The translations under genes and the position numbers were made by a program. DNA of 64,000 bases from Lachnospiraceae bacterium. Lineage in GTDB: Bacteria > Bacillota > Clostridia > Lachnospirales > Lachnospiraceae. The DNA is taken from the NCBI GenBank assembly GCA_017462755.1, contig JAFTQM010000045.1, positions 62,001 to 126,000 on the forward strand, written 5' to 3'. A model generated the notes under the pieces. That model did no database searches and had not been told where the DNA came from. It saw nothing but the letters and a program-made list of their open reading frames with translations. This document shows, in pieces, positions 52,605-61,692 of this stretch (positions are counted from its first letter, which is position 1; every line of letters begins with the position of its first letter).

Positions 52605-52633
52605 TTGATTTCTGTTCGGTTATTCGGTATATT
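52605..52633 (+). promoter_or_regulatory. Promoter of the small gene and zinc-ribbon TPR gene
   Basis: TTGATT (52605-52610) and TATATT (52628-52633) are spaced by 17 bp. Confidence 0.55.
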
Positions 52634-52695
52634 TATTATGTGTAACAGGAGAGGAAAGCAAAACAGAACAAGCAGTTCCCGAAACGGAGGAAATC

Positions 52696-52836
52696 ATGAT
52701 AAATTTTGAAGAGGAATTAGCAAAGTACAAGCCGAGTCTGGAGGTAGACCAGGCAGAGGAAGCGATTTATAATAACGATTTGTCGGATATTTCGGATTTA
52801 ATCGATAAGATTCTGAAAGAGAAAAAAGGGAGATAA
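52696..52836 (+). CDS. Small acidic protein, 46 residues, unknown function
   Basis: A 46-codon frame starts with ATG eight bases after AACGGAGG and ends with TAA three bases before the next ATG. The product (MINFEEELAKYKPSLEV...) is acidic and helical, with a Lys-rich end (ILKEKKGR). The strong ribosome binding site, the own promoter upstream and the tight spacing to the following gene argue that it is real and translated with it. It has no homologue that I recognise. Confidence 0.72.
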   Translation: MINFEEELAKYKPSLEVDQAEEAIYNNDLSDISDLIDKILKEKKGR

Positions 52837-52839
52837 GCT

Positions 52840-54240
52840 ATGATATGTCCGAAGTGTGGAAACCAGCTTCCCGCAAGTAGAAATCATTGCGGTGTGTGTG
52901 GTGCCGATTTAACAGCATATAAGAAAATCATGCGCTTATCGAATTTTTATTACAATCAGGGTCTGGAGTGCGCGCAGGTTCGTGATTTGAGCGGCGCGGT
53001 GGTAATGCTCAAGAAGAGTCTGGATATGAATAAGCGCAATACCGAGGCCAGAAATCTGCTGGGATTGGTATATTACGAGATGGGTGAGATTGTAGCTGCG
53101 CTCGGTGAGTGGGTCATCAGCAAGCATTTTCAGCCGGAGGAGAACCGGGCGGATGAGTACATGGAGAAGGTGCAGTCCAATCCGACAAAGCTCGATGCGA
53201 TGAATCAGGCAATCAAGAAATACAATCTTGCGCTGGAGTCAGCAAAGCAGGATGGTATGGACTTGGCGATTTTGCAACTCAAGAAGGTCGTGAGTCTGAA
53301 TCCGAAGTTTATCCGGGCAGGACAGCTTCTTGCCTTGTTGTACATGAAGAACGGCGAAAAGGAGCGTGCCAGAAAGCTGCTGCAGCGTCTGGCGGCGGTG
53401 GACGTAGCGAATACAACAACGCTGCGTTATTTGAAGGAGATTACTGCGCCGACACCGGTAGAGGAGACCGAAGAGAGTGAGAGCATAGCAGAAGGTGTGT
53501 CCGGCGTGACGATGCGGCGGCCGACCGGCTATACGGAGGACAAGCCGAATGTTATGGCTTGGGTTACTCTGTTTATAGGAGCACTGATAGGAGTGCTGGT
53601 AACCTTTTTCCTGATTGTACCGACGGCAAAAGAAAATATCCGGGCGGAGTTTGCAAAGGAACAGTTGGATTACAGCAGCGAGCTGCGTATCAAGGAAGCG
53701 GCAATCAATGCGCTGGAAACCGAGTCGGAGCTTTGGCAGGAAAAGTACAACGAGGCGGTAAGAGAGCTTTCGTCCATTGAGATACCGGAATACGATGAGA
53801 CAATGTACGATGCGTTTTTTGAAGCGCTGCGGGTATATGAAAAGCTGCAGGCACTGGAGGAGCCGACGTTAGAGGATCAGCTTGCGGTAGCGGAGACCTT
53901 TTCCCTGGTGGATGCAGAGCGGATGGAAAATACGGATGCAAAGGCGCTGTATAAGGCGCTGACCAAGACACTTTATGAGACAGTGGCAGAGCCGGCATAT
54001 AATCTGGGCAGGGAGCGGTATGACGAAGAGGATTACGAAGGCTCCAGAGATTTGCTGTTGGCGGCATACCGGTATGGTTATGTGACAGATTACTGTTATT
54101 ACTATCTGGCAAAGTCGTATCAGCTGTTGGAGGATTATGAGCAGGCAGCAGTATATTATAAGCTGTTAATGGAAGAATTTCCGGAATCCAGTCTGGTCAA
54201 GTATGTAAAGACCCGATTGAAGGAAATGGGAATCGAGTAA
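52840..54240 (+). CDS. Zinc-ribbon TPR membrane protein
   Basis: The 466-residue protein opens with a zinc ribbon (CPKCGNQ and CGVCGADL, residues 3-24). TPR repeats follow (about 35-200: NFYYNQGLECAQVRDLSGAV and AILQLKKVVSLNPKFIRAGQ), then a single transmembrane helix at about 240-264 (VTLFIGALIGVLVTFFLIV), a coiled coil, and a second group of TPRs near the C-terminus (AYRYGYVTDYCYYYLAKSYQ). The N-terminal part should be cytoplasmic and the rest extracytoplasmic. Such proteins often assemble membrane complexes; the partner is unknown. The spoIIA operon starts 130 bp downstream, after a terminator. Confidence 0.8.
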   Translation: MICPKCGNQLPASRNHCGVCGADLTAYKKIMRLSNFYYNQGLECAQVRDLSGAVVMLKKSLDMNKRNTEARNLLGLVYYEMGEIVAALGEWVISKHFQPEENRADEYMEKVQSNPTKLDAMNQAIKKYNLALESAKQDGMDLAILQLKKVVSLNPKFIRAGQLLALLYMKNGEKERARKLLQRLAAVDVANTTTLRYLKEITAPTPVEETEESESIAEGVSGVTMRRPTGYTEDKPNVMAWVTLFIGALIGVLVTFFLIVPTAKENIRAEFAKEQLDYSSELRIKEAAINALETESELWQEKYNEAVRELSSIEIPEYDETMYDAFFEALRVYEKLQALEEPTLEDQLAVAETFSLVDAERMENTDAKALYKALTKTLYETVAEPAYNLGRERYDEEDYEGSRDLLLAAYRYGYVTDYCYYYLAKSYQLLEDYEQAAVYYKLLMEEFPESSLVKYVKTRLKEMGIE

Positions 54241-54245
54241 GATAC

Positions 54246-54277
54246 AAAAGGAGGACAAAAGAAGTCCTCCTTTTTTT
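54246..54277 (+). terminator. Rho-independent terminator before spoIIA
   Basis: AAAAGGAGGAC pairs with GTCCTCCTTTT around AAAAGAA, followed by a T-run. Confidence 0.92.
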
Positions 54278-54373
54278 GAACATGAAGTGACAAAATTTTA
54301 CATATAAAGATGCATAATAGAGAGAAAAACAGAGCCAAAGGGCTTTGATACAATGCAAGGAAGGAGACAGGAC

Positions 54374-54760
54374 ATGAAAGATTTGATAAGAGACAGTGTG
54401 GTCAAACGGCAGGACACGGGAAGCTGCAGACGTATCGGAACGGTGCTGGTGATTTGTCCGACGCAGGATTTGGACCATCATTATGCACTTAGTGTGAGAA
54501 AAGAGGCAGACGATTATATTGACAGAGGGCAGATAGAGCATTTGATTTTTGATTTTTCGCGGATTACATTTATGGACAGCTCCGGCATCGGAGTGATTAT
54601 GGGAAGATACAAAAAGGTAATCTTTCAAGGGGGAAACATTGCCTGCTGCGGAGTGGGGAAAGAGGTCGAGCGGATATTGTCGTTGGCGGGTTTGTTCCGG
54701 ATTATGAAGAGATATCCGGGGGTAGAGGAAGCATTGACTGGATTGAAGGAGGGGAGATAA
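54374..54760 (+). CDS. spoIIAA: Anti-sigma F factor antagonist
   Basis: The 128-residue STAS-domain protein frees sigma F in the forespore by binding SpoIIAB. The phosphorylation site is FMDSSGIGVIMGRYK (Ser69/Ser70 region), as in Bacillus SpoIIAA. The ATG at 54374 follows AAGGAAGGAGACAGGAC; an earlier in-frame ATG at 54353 lies inside that purine-rich stretch. The next gene begins directly after its stop codon. The operon order spoIIAA-spoIIAB-sigF is conserved. No convincing sigma-A or sigma-H promoter could be assigned upstream. Confidence 0.95.
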   Translation: MKDLIRDSVVKRQDTGSCRRIGTVLVICPTQDLDHHYALSVRKEADDYIDRGQIEHLIFDFSRITFMDSSGIGVIMGRYKKVIFQGGNIACCGVGKEVERILSLAGLFRIMKRYPGVEEALTGLKEGR

Positions 54761-55306
54761 ATGGAAAAGGTACAGGGGATAAGAGTGCTGGACGGAAGAA
54801 GAGAGCTGTTGACAGAGACAGAGTGTGACTTTTTTGAGGAAAAGGCAGGAGAGAGAGGTCTGTCTGCTGTCGGCGAGCAGGATGTGGTGCTGGAGTTTGG
54901 TGCGAGGTCGCAGAATGAAGGCTTTGCGCGAATGGTAACGGCGGCGTTTGTAAGCGGACTGAATCCTACGTTAGAGGAATTGGCGGATATCAAAACAGCA
55001 GTGTCTGAGGCGGTAACCAATGCAATCATACATGCCTATGCGGGGGCTGCGGGAAGTATCCGGATGCGGCTGGCGGCGCAGAATACGGAGATTATCATCG
55101 AGGTAGCGGACCGGGGCGTTGGTATGGAGGATGTGGAAAAGGCAATGGAGCCGATGTATACCACCAGACCGGAGTTGGAGCGTTCCGGTATGGGCTTTGC
55201 TTTTATGGAAGCCTTTATGGACGAGCTGGAGGTACAGACGAAGCCGGGAACAGGGACTCTGATTCGTATGAAAAAGCGAATCGCTGCGACAGAGCATACG
55301 GATTGA
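54761..55306 (+). CDS. spoIIAB: Anti-sigma F factor and serine kinase
   Basis: The 181-residue GHKL-type kinase holds sigma F inactive in the mother cell and phosphorylates SpoIIAA. The typical sequence begins near residue 43 (VVLEFGARSQNEGFARMVTA), and DIKTAVSEAVTNAIIHAY, ADRGVGMEDVEKAMEPMYTT and ERSGMGFAFMEAFMDELEV follow, giving N, G1 and G2 boxes. Compared with the usual 140-150 residues there is an N-terminal extension of about 40 residues with no obvious domain. The ATG abuts the spoIIAA stop. Its stop overlaps the upstream open part of the sigF frame, but the likely sigF start is 30 bp later. Confidence 0.95.
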   Translation: MEKVQGIRVLDGRRELLTETECDFFEEKAGERGLSAVGEQDVVLEFGARSQNEGFARMVTAAFVSGLNPTLEELADIKTAVSEAVTNAIIHAYAGAAGSIRMRLAAQNTEIIIEVADRGVGMEDVEKAMEPMYTTRPELERSGMGFAFMEAFMDELEVQTKPGTGTLIRMKKRIAATEHTD

Positions 55307-55335
55307 TTGTATGCGCGGTGAAATGGAGGACGGTC

Positions 55336-56091
55336 TTGGATAGTGTTCAACTGCTTTTTAAATGCAAACAGGGAGATAAAGCAGCGAGAGAACAGATGAT
55401 TATGGAAAACGTGGGCTTGGTCTGGAGTATTGTCCGGCGTTTTCTGGGAAGAGGCTATGAGGCGGATGATTTGTTTCAAATCGGAAGCATTGGTTTGATT
55501 AAGGCAATAGACAAATTTGATTTATCCTTTGAGGTACAGTTTTCGACCTATGCAGTTCCGATGATTATGGGAGAGATTAAGCGGTTTCTGCGGGATGACG
55601 GATTGGTAAAGGTATCGCGTACCGTAAAGGAGAATGCGTGGAAGATACATCAGGCATCCGAACAATTGGAGCATACGCTGGGGCGGGAGGCGACACTGGA
55701 GGAAATCGCTGCGGCGACCGAGCTGCGGCGTGAGGATATTGTCATGGCACTGGAGGCAGGCGCGGAGGTGGAGTCCATCTACCGTGCGGTTTATCAGGGA
55801 GATGGTAGTGAAATCTGTATGGTGGACCAGATTGTATCGGGAAACGAGGGCGCAGCCGGAAGGATATCGGATGGCAGCAGCTTTTGTGACCGCGAAAAGG
55901 AAGACCTGCTAAACCGTATTATGCTGGAGGAGCTGTTGGGGCAGCTGCAGGAAGAGGAACGACGGCTGATAGAGCTGCGCTATTATGAAGAAAAAACGCA
56001 GATGGAGGTGGCAAAGGAGCTTGGTATCAGTCAGGTGCAGGTATCGCGGCTGGAAAAAAAGATATTGTTAAAATTGCGTGCAAGGGCATAA
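55336..56091 (+). CDS. sigF: RNA polymerase sigma-F factor
   Basis: The 251-residue sigma-70-family factor (SpoIIAC) drives early forespore genes. Region 2 (GYEADDLFQIGSIGLIKAID, then FSTYAVPMIMGEIKRFLRDD), region 3 and region 4 (RRLIELRYYEEKTQMEVAKE, SQVQVSRLEKKIL) are complete. I chose TTG 55336 because TGGAGG lies six bases upstream; a TTG at 55303 would overlap spoIIAB and lacks a ribosome binding site. Activity is controlled by the two preceding genes. Confidence 0.95.
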   Translation: MDSVQLLFKCKQGDKAAREQMIMENVGLVWSIVRRFLGRGYEADDLFQIGSIGLIKAIDKFDLSFEVQFSTYAVPMIMGEIKRFLRDDGLVKVSRTVKENAWKIHQASEQLEHTLGREATLEEIAAATELRREDIVMALEAGAEVESIYRAVYQGDGSEICMVDQIVSGNEGAAGRISDGSSFCDREKEDLLNRIMLEELLGQLQEEERRLIELRYYEEKTQMEVAKELGISQVQVSRLEKKILLKLRARA

Positions 56092-56152
56092 AAGACCGAG
56101 CTGCGGCATAGAATGTCGGGAGAGCGTTTGAGCGGTTGGGGCGAGTGGAAAA

Positions 56153-57283
56153 ATGCAGATTTATGTAGTGCAGGAAGGCGATACGATAGATTCGATTGCA
56201 AAGGATACCGGAGTACCGGTTTCGACGATTATTTTTAACAACCAGCTGGTGTATCCGTACCGACTGGCAATAGGGCAGGCATTGCTCATTACTTATCAGA
56301 ACGGAGAGGAACGACAGGTCATTATGACCTCCGGCTATGCCTATCCGTTTATCAATCAGAATGTACTGCGGCAGGCGCTGCCTTATCTGACGGCGCTTAA
56401 TATCTTTTCCTATGGGTTTACAGCGTCCGGCGATTTGATCCGTCCGGCGATTGACGACAGCTTTCTGATACGGCTGGCAATGGATTACGGAGTGCGGCCG
56501 GTGCTGACGCTGACACCGATAGACGCATCGGGTACCTTTAATAACAATTTGATTAGTGCGATGATTTACAATCCGCAGGCGGAAGCAAATCTGATTGAAC
56601 AATTGGTGCAGGAGCTGCAAACGAGAGGATTGCAGGGAGTCGATATTGACTTTGAATACATCAAGGCAGAGGACCGTGTGCAGTTCGCAGAATTTGTGAC
56701 AAAGGTGCGGACGGCAATCAATGCGATAGGTTTTCCTGTGTCGGTGGCTCTGGCACCAAAGACCAGTGACGACCAAAGGGGACTTTTGTATGCGGGAAAG
56801 GATTATGCGCTTCTTGGAGCGGCAGCAGATTTTGTGCTTTTGATGACGTATGAGTGGGGCTATACCTACAGTGAGCCAATGGCTGTAGCGCCGATTGATA
56901 AGGTGCGGCGGGTGGTGGATTATGCACTGACCCGGATTCCGGCGGGGAAAATAAACCTCGGGATTCCCAATTATGGTTACGACTGGGCGCTCCCTTATGT
57001 GAAGGGGCAGACCCGCGCAACCTCCATTGGAAATCTCGAGGCGGTACAGATTGCGATTGATTATGGTGCGGTCATTCAGTACGATACCGTGGCAGAGACT
57101 CCGTGGTTCCGTTACACGAAGGACGGTGTGGAGCATGAGGTATGGTTTGAGGATGTCCGCAGCTTTCAGGCGAAGTTTGGTCTGATACAGGAATATCGCC
57201 TGATGGGTGCCGGATTTTGGCAGCTGATGCGCCCGTTTTTACCGGGCTGGCTGTTGATGTCCGGCACGTTTTGGATTGAATAA
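56153..57283 (+). CDS. LysM-GH18 peptidoglycan hydrolase-like protein (YaaH/SleL type)
   Basis: The 376-residue protein has one N-terminal LysM repeat (YVVQEGDTIDSIAKDTGVPV, residues 4-50) and a GH18 barrel whose catalytic signature GVDIDFEYI contains Asp164, Asp166 and Glu168. Spore enzymes of this form cleave cortex peptidoglycan during germination or sit in the coat, and most have no signal peptide, as here. The location directly after sigF supports a sporulation role. It starts 62 bp after sigF and converges with the topoisomerase A gene, whose stop is one base away. Most relatives have two LysM repeats. Confidence 0.9.
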   Translation: MQIYVVQEGDTIDSIAKDTGVPVSTIIFNNQLVYPYRLAIGQALLITYQNGEERQVIMTSGYAYPFINQNVLRQALPYLTALNIFSYGFTASGDLIRPAIDDSFLIRLAMDYGVRPVLTLTPIDASGTFNNNLISAMIYNPQAEANLIEQLVQELQTRGLQGVDIDFEYIKAEDRVQFAEFVTKVRTAINAIGFPVSVALAPKTSDDQRGLLYAGKDYALLGAAADFVLLMTYEWGYTYSEPMAVAPIDKVRRVVDYALTRIPAGKINLGIPNYGYDWALPYVKGQTRATSIGNLEAVQIAIDYGAVIQYDTVAETPWFRYTKDGVEHEVWFEDVRSFQAKFGLIQEYRLMGAGFWQLMRPFLPGWLLMSGTFWIE

Positions 57284-57284
57284 T

Positions 57285-59534
57285 TTACAAGGTTGCTTTT
57301 TGACCCTTTGCGCCACGTTTGCGACAGCGTACTTTCTTTGCAGAGTACGCTTTTTTGTCGTATTCGAATACCTCGGCATCCGGAGAAACGACGGTAGCAA
57401 AGGCTACCGTATCCTTCTTTTCAAGCTGGATACCCTTGACACCGCGGCCGGTTTTTTTGAGCTCCGGCACTTCAGAGAGCAGGAAGCCGAGGGACAAGCC
57501 ATCCTGTGTCAATAAGATAACCTTTAATTCGCTGCCGAGAATCTGCGCAGCAGAAAGCGGAACGATAGCGGCAATCGCATCGCCTTCATCCAGCTTCGTA
57601 GAGGCAACGACGGAACGATTGGTTTCGAACTCGATACCGGATACCAGCTTGATAAAGCCGGATTTTGATATAAACAGCAGCTGAGATTCGAATAATTCTT
57701 CAAAGGCAAGGTAGAGCAGGATGTTCTCTTTGTCCACCTTACAGAGGTTTTGAATCAGAGTTCCCTTTTCGCGCAGCTTGCAACGCGGAATTGCGGAAAC
57801 CTTAATCTGATACATATTGCCCTCGGCGGTAAACAGACAGAGCTTGTCCGTATTCTTTACCCGGATGATATGGGTAAACTCGCGCAGGCTTTCCTCCGGA
57901 GTACGGGAGAAGGTAGCAGTGTCCACGCACTTCGTATAGCCGAAGCGATCTACCAGTACATATAAGTCTTCGATACGCACCTCTTCGACATAATCGCTGG
58001 TTTGCAGATGAGCGATTTCGGTACAGCGAGGACGGTTAAATTGCTTTTTGTAATCTCGCAACTGACTTTTGATGACTTTATAAAGCTCTTTTTTGCTTCC
58101 GAGAATCGTTCGATATTCTTCGATTTGTTTCGCCAGATTCTGATTCTCCTCGTGTAGTTTGAGAATCTCTAAACCGATTAATTTTGACAGCTGCATGGCG
58201 AGAATCGCATCTGCCTGACGCTCGGTAAAGTCGAGGGTTGCCGCGAGTTTTTCCGATTGCTTGGATTTGAAGGTGATTCCTGTCGTATTTCCGGTAGTCA
58301 TGCAGGCTTTTGCCTGTGCTACAGATGTAGAACCACGAAGGATTTCGATAATCAAATCAATCAGGTCGGTCGCGCGCACCAGACCATTGACAATCTCCTG
58401 ACGGGCAAGTGCTTTGGCAAGCAGATGCTCGTACTGCTTGGTGTAAAGCTCCTCCTGAAAGGCTACAAATTCTTGAATTAAGCCCTTGAGGTTAAACTGA
58501 ATCGGCTGGTTATCCTTGACTGCCAACAGGTTGACACCGTAGGTATCCTCCATGGCACTCTTTTTGTACAGACCGTTTAAGAGGTTGGTGGTATCGCGGT
58601 CACGCTTTACCTCGACCACAATGCGCACGCCCTCCTTGGAGGATTCGTCGCGCACGTCGTAGATTTCCTCGAAAACCTTGTCCTTCATTAAGGAAACGAG
58701 ATTTTCAACCAGCTTGGTCTTGTTGCCGGCACAGGTATACGGAATTTCGGTAATGACAATATTTTTACGGCCTGCGTCAGAGGCTTCAATCTCAACCTTA
58801 GAGCGGATTTTGATTTTACCCTCGCCGTTTTCGTACATTGCCAGCAAATCATTGGAATTGATGATGGTACCGCCGGTCGGGAAATCCGGTCCCGGAATAT
58901 ACTGCATCAGCTCTGGAATCGTAATCGAAGGGCGGTCCATATATGCGATAACACCGTCAATAACCTCGCCTGGGTTGTGTGGCGGAATGTTGGTTGCCAT
59001 ACCGACGGCGATACCGGTGGTTCCGTTAATCAGCAGATTTGGAAGCATGGAAGGCAATACCACCGGCTCCTTCTCGCTGTCATCAAAGTTTGGAATAAAT
59101 TCCACTAAGTTCTTGTCTAAGTTCTCTAACAGTGCCATGGCACCGGCAGACAATCTTGCCTCAGTATAACGCATTGCCGCTGCCGGGTCACCGTCGAGCG
59201 AACCGAAGTTTCCGTGTCCGTCCACAAGAGGAATCGGCAGGGAATAATCTTCTGTCATATGTACCAGGGCATCGTAAATCGAGCTGTCACCATGCGGGTG
59301 ATATTTACCCATTGTATCACCGACGATACGCGCACTCTTACGATGCGGCTTCTTTGGATCTAATCCCAACTCGGTCATGGCATAAAGAATACGGCGCTGT
59401 ACCGGCTTTAAGCCGTCACGCACATCCGGTAATGCACGCGCGATGATAACGCTCATTGCGTAATTTCGGTAGGAGGTACGCATTTCCTCCGAAAAATCCA
59501 ATTGTATGATATTATCCACGGTTGTGTTGCTCAT
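57285..59534 (-). CDS. Type IIA DNA topoisomerase subunit A, ParC-like
   Basis: The 749-residue breakage-reunion subunit has the catalytic tyrosine in [11 protein letters not shown] (Tyr123). The quinolone region reads [15 protein letters not shown], with Ser84 and Asp88 unmutated. The C-terminal domain is a beta-pinwheel with [10 protein letters not shown] but no canonical GyrA box (QRRGGRG), so relaxation/decatenation of topoisomerase IV type is more likely than gyrase activity. It follows the B subunit gene after 15 bp in one operon. The Lys/Arg-rich C-terminus ([16 protein letters not shown]) is notable. ParC versus GyrA paralogue cannot be fixed without comparing the whole genome. Confidence 0.9.
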   Translation of the reverse strand: MSNTTVDNIIQLDFSEEMRTSYRNYAMSVIIARALPDVRDGLKPVQRRILYAMTELGLDPKKPHRKSARIVGDTMGKYHPHGDSSIYDALVHMTEDYSLPIPLVDGHGNFGSLDGDPAAAMRYTEARLSAGAMALLENLDKNLVEFIPNFDDSEKEPVVLPSMLPNLLINGTTGIAVGMATNIPPHNPGEVIDGVIAYMDRPSITIPELMQYIPGPDFPTGGTIINSNDLLAMYENGEGKIKIRSKVEIEASDAGRKNIVITEIPYTCAGNKTKLVENLVSLMKDKVFEEIYDVRDESSKEGVRIVVEVKRDRDTTNLLNGLYKKSAMEDTYGVNLLAVKDNQPIQFNLKGLIQEFVAFQEELYTKQYEHLLAKALARQEIVNGLVRATDLIDLIIEILRGSTSVAQAKACMTTGNTTGITFKSKQSEKLAATLDFTERQADAILAMQLSKLIGLEILKLHEENQNLAKQIEEYRTILGSKKELYKVIKSQLRDYKKQFNRPRCTEIAHLQTSDYVEEVRIEDLYVLVDRFGYTKCVDTATFSRTPEESLREFTHIIRVKNTDKLCLFTAEGNMYQIKVSAIPRCKLREKGTLIQNLCKVDKENILLYLAFEELFESQLLFISKSGFIKLVSGIEFETNRSVVASTKLDEGDAIAAIVPLSAAQILGSELKVILLTQDGLSLGFLLSEVPELKKTGRGVKGIQLEKKDTVAFATVVSPDAEVFEYDKKAYSAKKVRCRKRGAKGQKATL

Positions 59535-59549
59535 GCTGTTTCCTCCCTG

Positions 59550-61478
59550 CTATATATCCAGTTTTGCGTAGCGAGCTTCTTCCATAATGAACTCACGTCG
59601 CGGCGGTACATTATTGCTCATCAGCAGTGTGGTAATCTCATCTGCCTCTACCGTATCGGAGATGGATACCTGTGCAAGAATCCGGCGGTCCGGGTCGAGC
59701 GTGGTTTCCCAAAGCTGCTCGGCATCCATTTCACCAAGACCCTTGTAACGCTGGAGAGATAAAATCTTTTTGCCCTCTTTGCGGAATTTCTCTAAAGCAA
59801 AATCATCAAACAGATACTGGGATTTTTTCTTTTTCTTTCCGCGCTCGGTATCCTCGTATTCTACTTTGTAGAGTGGCGGCATACCGCGATAAACCTTACC
59901 GTTTGTAATCAGCTCCGGCATGAAGCGGTAGAAGAAGGTCAGGAGCAGGGTGCTGATGTGCGCACCGTCGACATCGGCATCGGTCAGGATAATAATTTTG
60001 TCATAGCGCAGCTTGCTAATATCGAAATCGTCGCCGATACCGCAGCCAAAGGATGCAATCATAGTCTTGATTTCATTGTTGACAAGAATCTTATCTAAGG
60101 TTGCTTTTTCTACGTTCAGAATCTTTCCGCGCAATGGCAGAACAGCCTGTGTGCGGCGGTTTCTGGCGGTTTTTACCGTACCGCCCGCAGAATCACCCTC
60201 GACAATGTAAACCTCGCATTCCTCCGGCTTCTTGGAGGTACAGGAGGCAAGCTTGCTCTTGGTATCGACATCGTTTAATTGCTTTAATACGGCATTGCGC
60301 GCTTTGTCGCCTGCCTTTCTGGCACTATAGGAGCGCATGGCGTTGTCAAGAATCGACTTTAAAATCTCTACATTTTTATCAAAATAGCGGGTTACCTCGG
60401 AGCCAAAGACATCCTCTACGGCAACCTTTGCGTCGGTATTGCCAAGCTTGGTTTTGGTCTGACCTTCGAACTGTGGGTCCGGGTGCTTGATGGAAACGAT
60501 GGCAACCAGACCGTTACGAATGTCACGACCGTCTAAGTTTTCATCCTTTTCCTTCAATATACCAAGCTCACGCGCATACTGATTCATAACGCGGGTCAGA
60601 GCTGTCTTAAAGCCGGTCACTAAGGTACCGCCGTCTACTACATTGATGCGGTTACAGTAGGAATTAATCTGCTCGGAGAAATTGTTGGTATACTGAAATG
60701 CCACTTCAATTTCGATGTTTCCGCTGGTACCCTCAATATAAATCGGTTCCGGGTGCAGCGGAGTCAGCTCGCGGGTCAGGTAGGAAACAAAGCTTTTGAT
60801 ACCTTCTGCCTCCATATAGGTGTGGGTCTCGCCGGTGGTTTCGTCGCGGAATACCAGACAGAGTCCCTTATTTAAATAAGCAACCTCTTTTAAGCGCTTG
60901 CAGATGGTTTCTGCCTTAAATTCAACGGTTTCAAAAATCGATGGGTCCGGGTAGAAGGTAACGCGGGTACCGGTGTCGGATTTGTTGCATTTTCCGGTAA
61001 CCGGGAGCATACCGTCCACAAGGTCAACCACCGGATGACCACCGTCGCGATATTCGTCGTGCCAGATTTTGCCGTCGCGGCGAATGTCCACAATCATATG
61101 TGTGGAGAGTGCGTTTACGACGGAGGCACCTACACCGTGCAGACCGCCGGATACCTTATAGGCAGCGCCGCCGAACTTACCGCCGGCGTGTAGACTTGTA
61201 TAAACGACCCGGGCGGTCGGAATTCCCTTGGTCGGGTGAATGTCCACCGGGACACCACGACCATGGTCGGTGATGGATATGCCGCCGTCCTTTTGTAACG
61301 TAATATCAATCTGATTGCAGTAGCCTGCCAGATGCTCGTCAATGCCATTATCAAGAATTTCCCAAATCAAGTGGTGAAGTCCGCGCGTGCCGGTGCTTCC
61401 GATGTACATACCCGGGCGCTTGCGCACGGCCTCGAGACCTTCCAAAACTACAATCTGGCTTCCGGTATATTGTTCCAT
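59550..61478 (-). CDS. Type IIA DNA topoisomerase subunit B, ParE-like
   Basis: The 642-residue ATPase subunit has the GHKL nucleotide site (EILDNGIDEHLAGY, ITDHGRGVPVDIHP, SGGLHGVGASVVNAL), the transducer domain and a TOPRIM domain (VYIVEGDSAGGTVKTARN, then ILTDADVDGAHI). There is no large insertion as in some GyrB proteins. ATG 61478 (MEQYTGSQ) follows GAGGGAACTT; the ATG four codons earlier has poorer spacing. It is first in the operon, with its own promoter at 61539-61568. Confidence 0.92.
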   Translation of the reverse strand: MEQYTGSQIVVLEGLEAVRKRPGMYIGSTGTRGLHHLIWEILDNGIDEHLAGYCNQIDITLQKDGGISITDHGRGVPVDIHPTKGIPTARVVYTSLHAGGKFGGAAYKVSGGLHGVGASVVNALSTHMIVDIRRDGKIWHDEYRDGGHPVVDLVDGMLPVTGKCNKSDTGTRVTFYPDPSIFETVEFKAETICKRLKEVAYLNKGLCLVFRDETTGETHTYMEAEGIKSFVSYLTRELTPLHPEPIYIEGTSGNIEIEVAFQYTNNFSEQINSYCNRINVVDGGTLVTGFKTALTRVMNQYARELGILKEKDENLDGRDIRNGLVAIVSIKHPDPQFEGQTKTKLGNTDAKVAVEDVFGSEVTRYFDKNVEILKSILDNAMRSYSARKAGDKARNAVLKQLNDVDTKSKLASCTSKKPEECEVYIVEGDSAGGTVKTARNRRTQAVLPLRGKILNVEKATLDKILVNNEIKTMIASFGCGIGDDFDISKLRYDKIIILTDADVDGAHISTLLLTFFYRFMPELITNGKVYRGMPPLYKVEYEDTERGKKKKKSQYLFDDFALEKFRKEGKKILSLQRYKGLGEMDAEQLWETTLDPDRRILAQVSISDTVEADEITTLLMSNNVPPRREFIMEEARYAKLDI

Positions 61479-61538
61479 AAGTTCCCTCATTTCTTAATAT
61501 CTTCTTATCTTACCAAAGCGTAAGTACGTTCGGGTAAC

Positions 61539-61568
61539 AGTATACCATATTTTAAGGAAAAACTGCAA
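61539..61568 (-). promoter_or_regulatory. Promoter of the topoisomerase B-A operon
   Basis: On the minus strand TTGCAG (61563-61568) and TATACT (61539-61544) are spaced by 18 bp. Confidence 0.6.
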
Positions 61569-61582
61569 GGTTGGAAAAAATC

Positions 61583-61611
61583 TTGCCTAAAAGCGGCAGA
61601 TGAAGTATAAT
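61583..61611 (+). promoter_or_regulatory. Promoter of the glycosyltransferase fusion gene
   Basis: TTGCCT (61583-61588) and TATAAT (61606-61611) are spaced by 17 bp, divergent from the topoisomerase promoter. Confidence 0.6.
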
Positions 61612-61692
61612 TATTTAGATTGAGGATAGATTTTACATAGGATGAGTATTGTTTTAGCATTCGGGAAATGAGAAAGCTGGAGGGAAATTTAG

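Noticed and set aside
56027..57136. 369-codon minus-strand open frame opposite sigF and the GH18 gene
   Set aside because: Antisense to genes with intact catalytic motifs; composition atypical.
57285..61478. Primary DNA gyrase (gyrB-gyrA)
   Set aside because: The A subunit lacks a clear GyrA box and no dnaA/recF context is present; a ParE/ParC-type second pair is favoured, but not proven.
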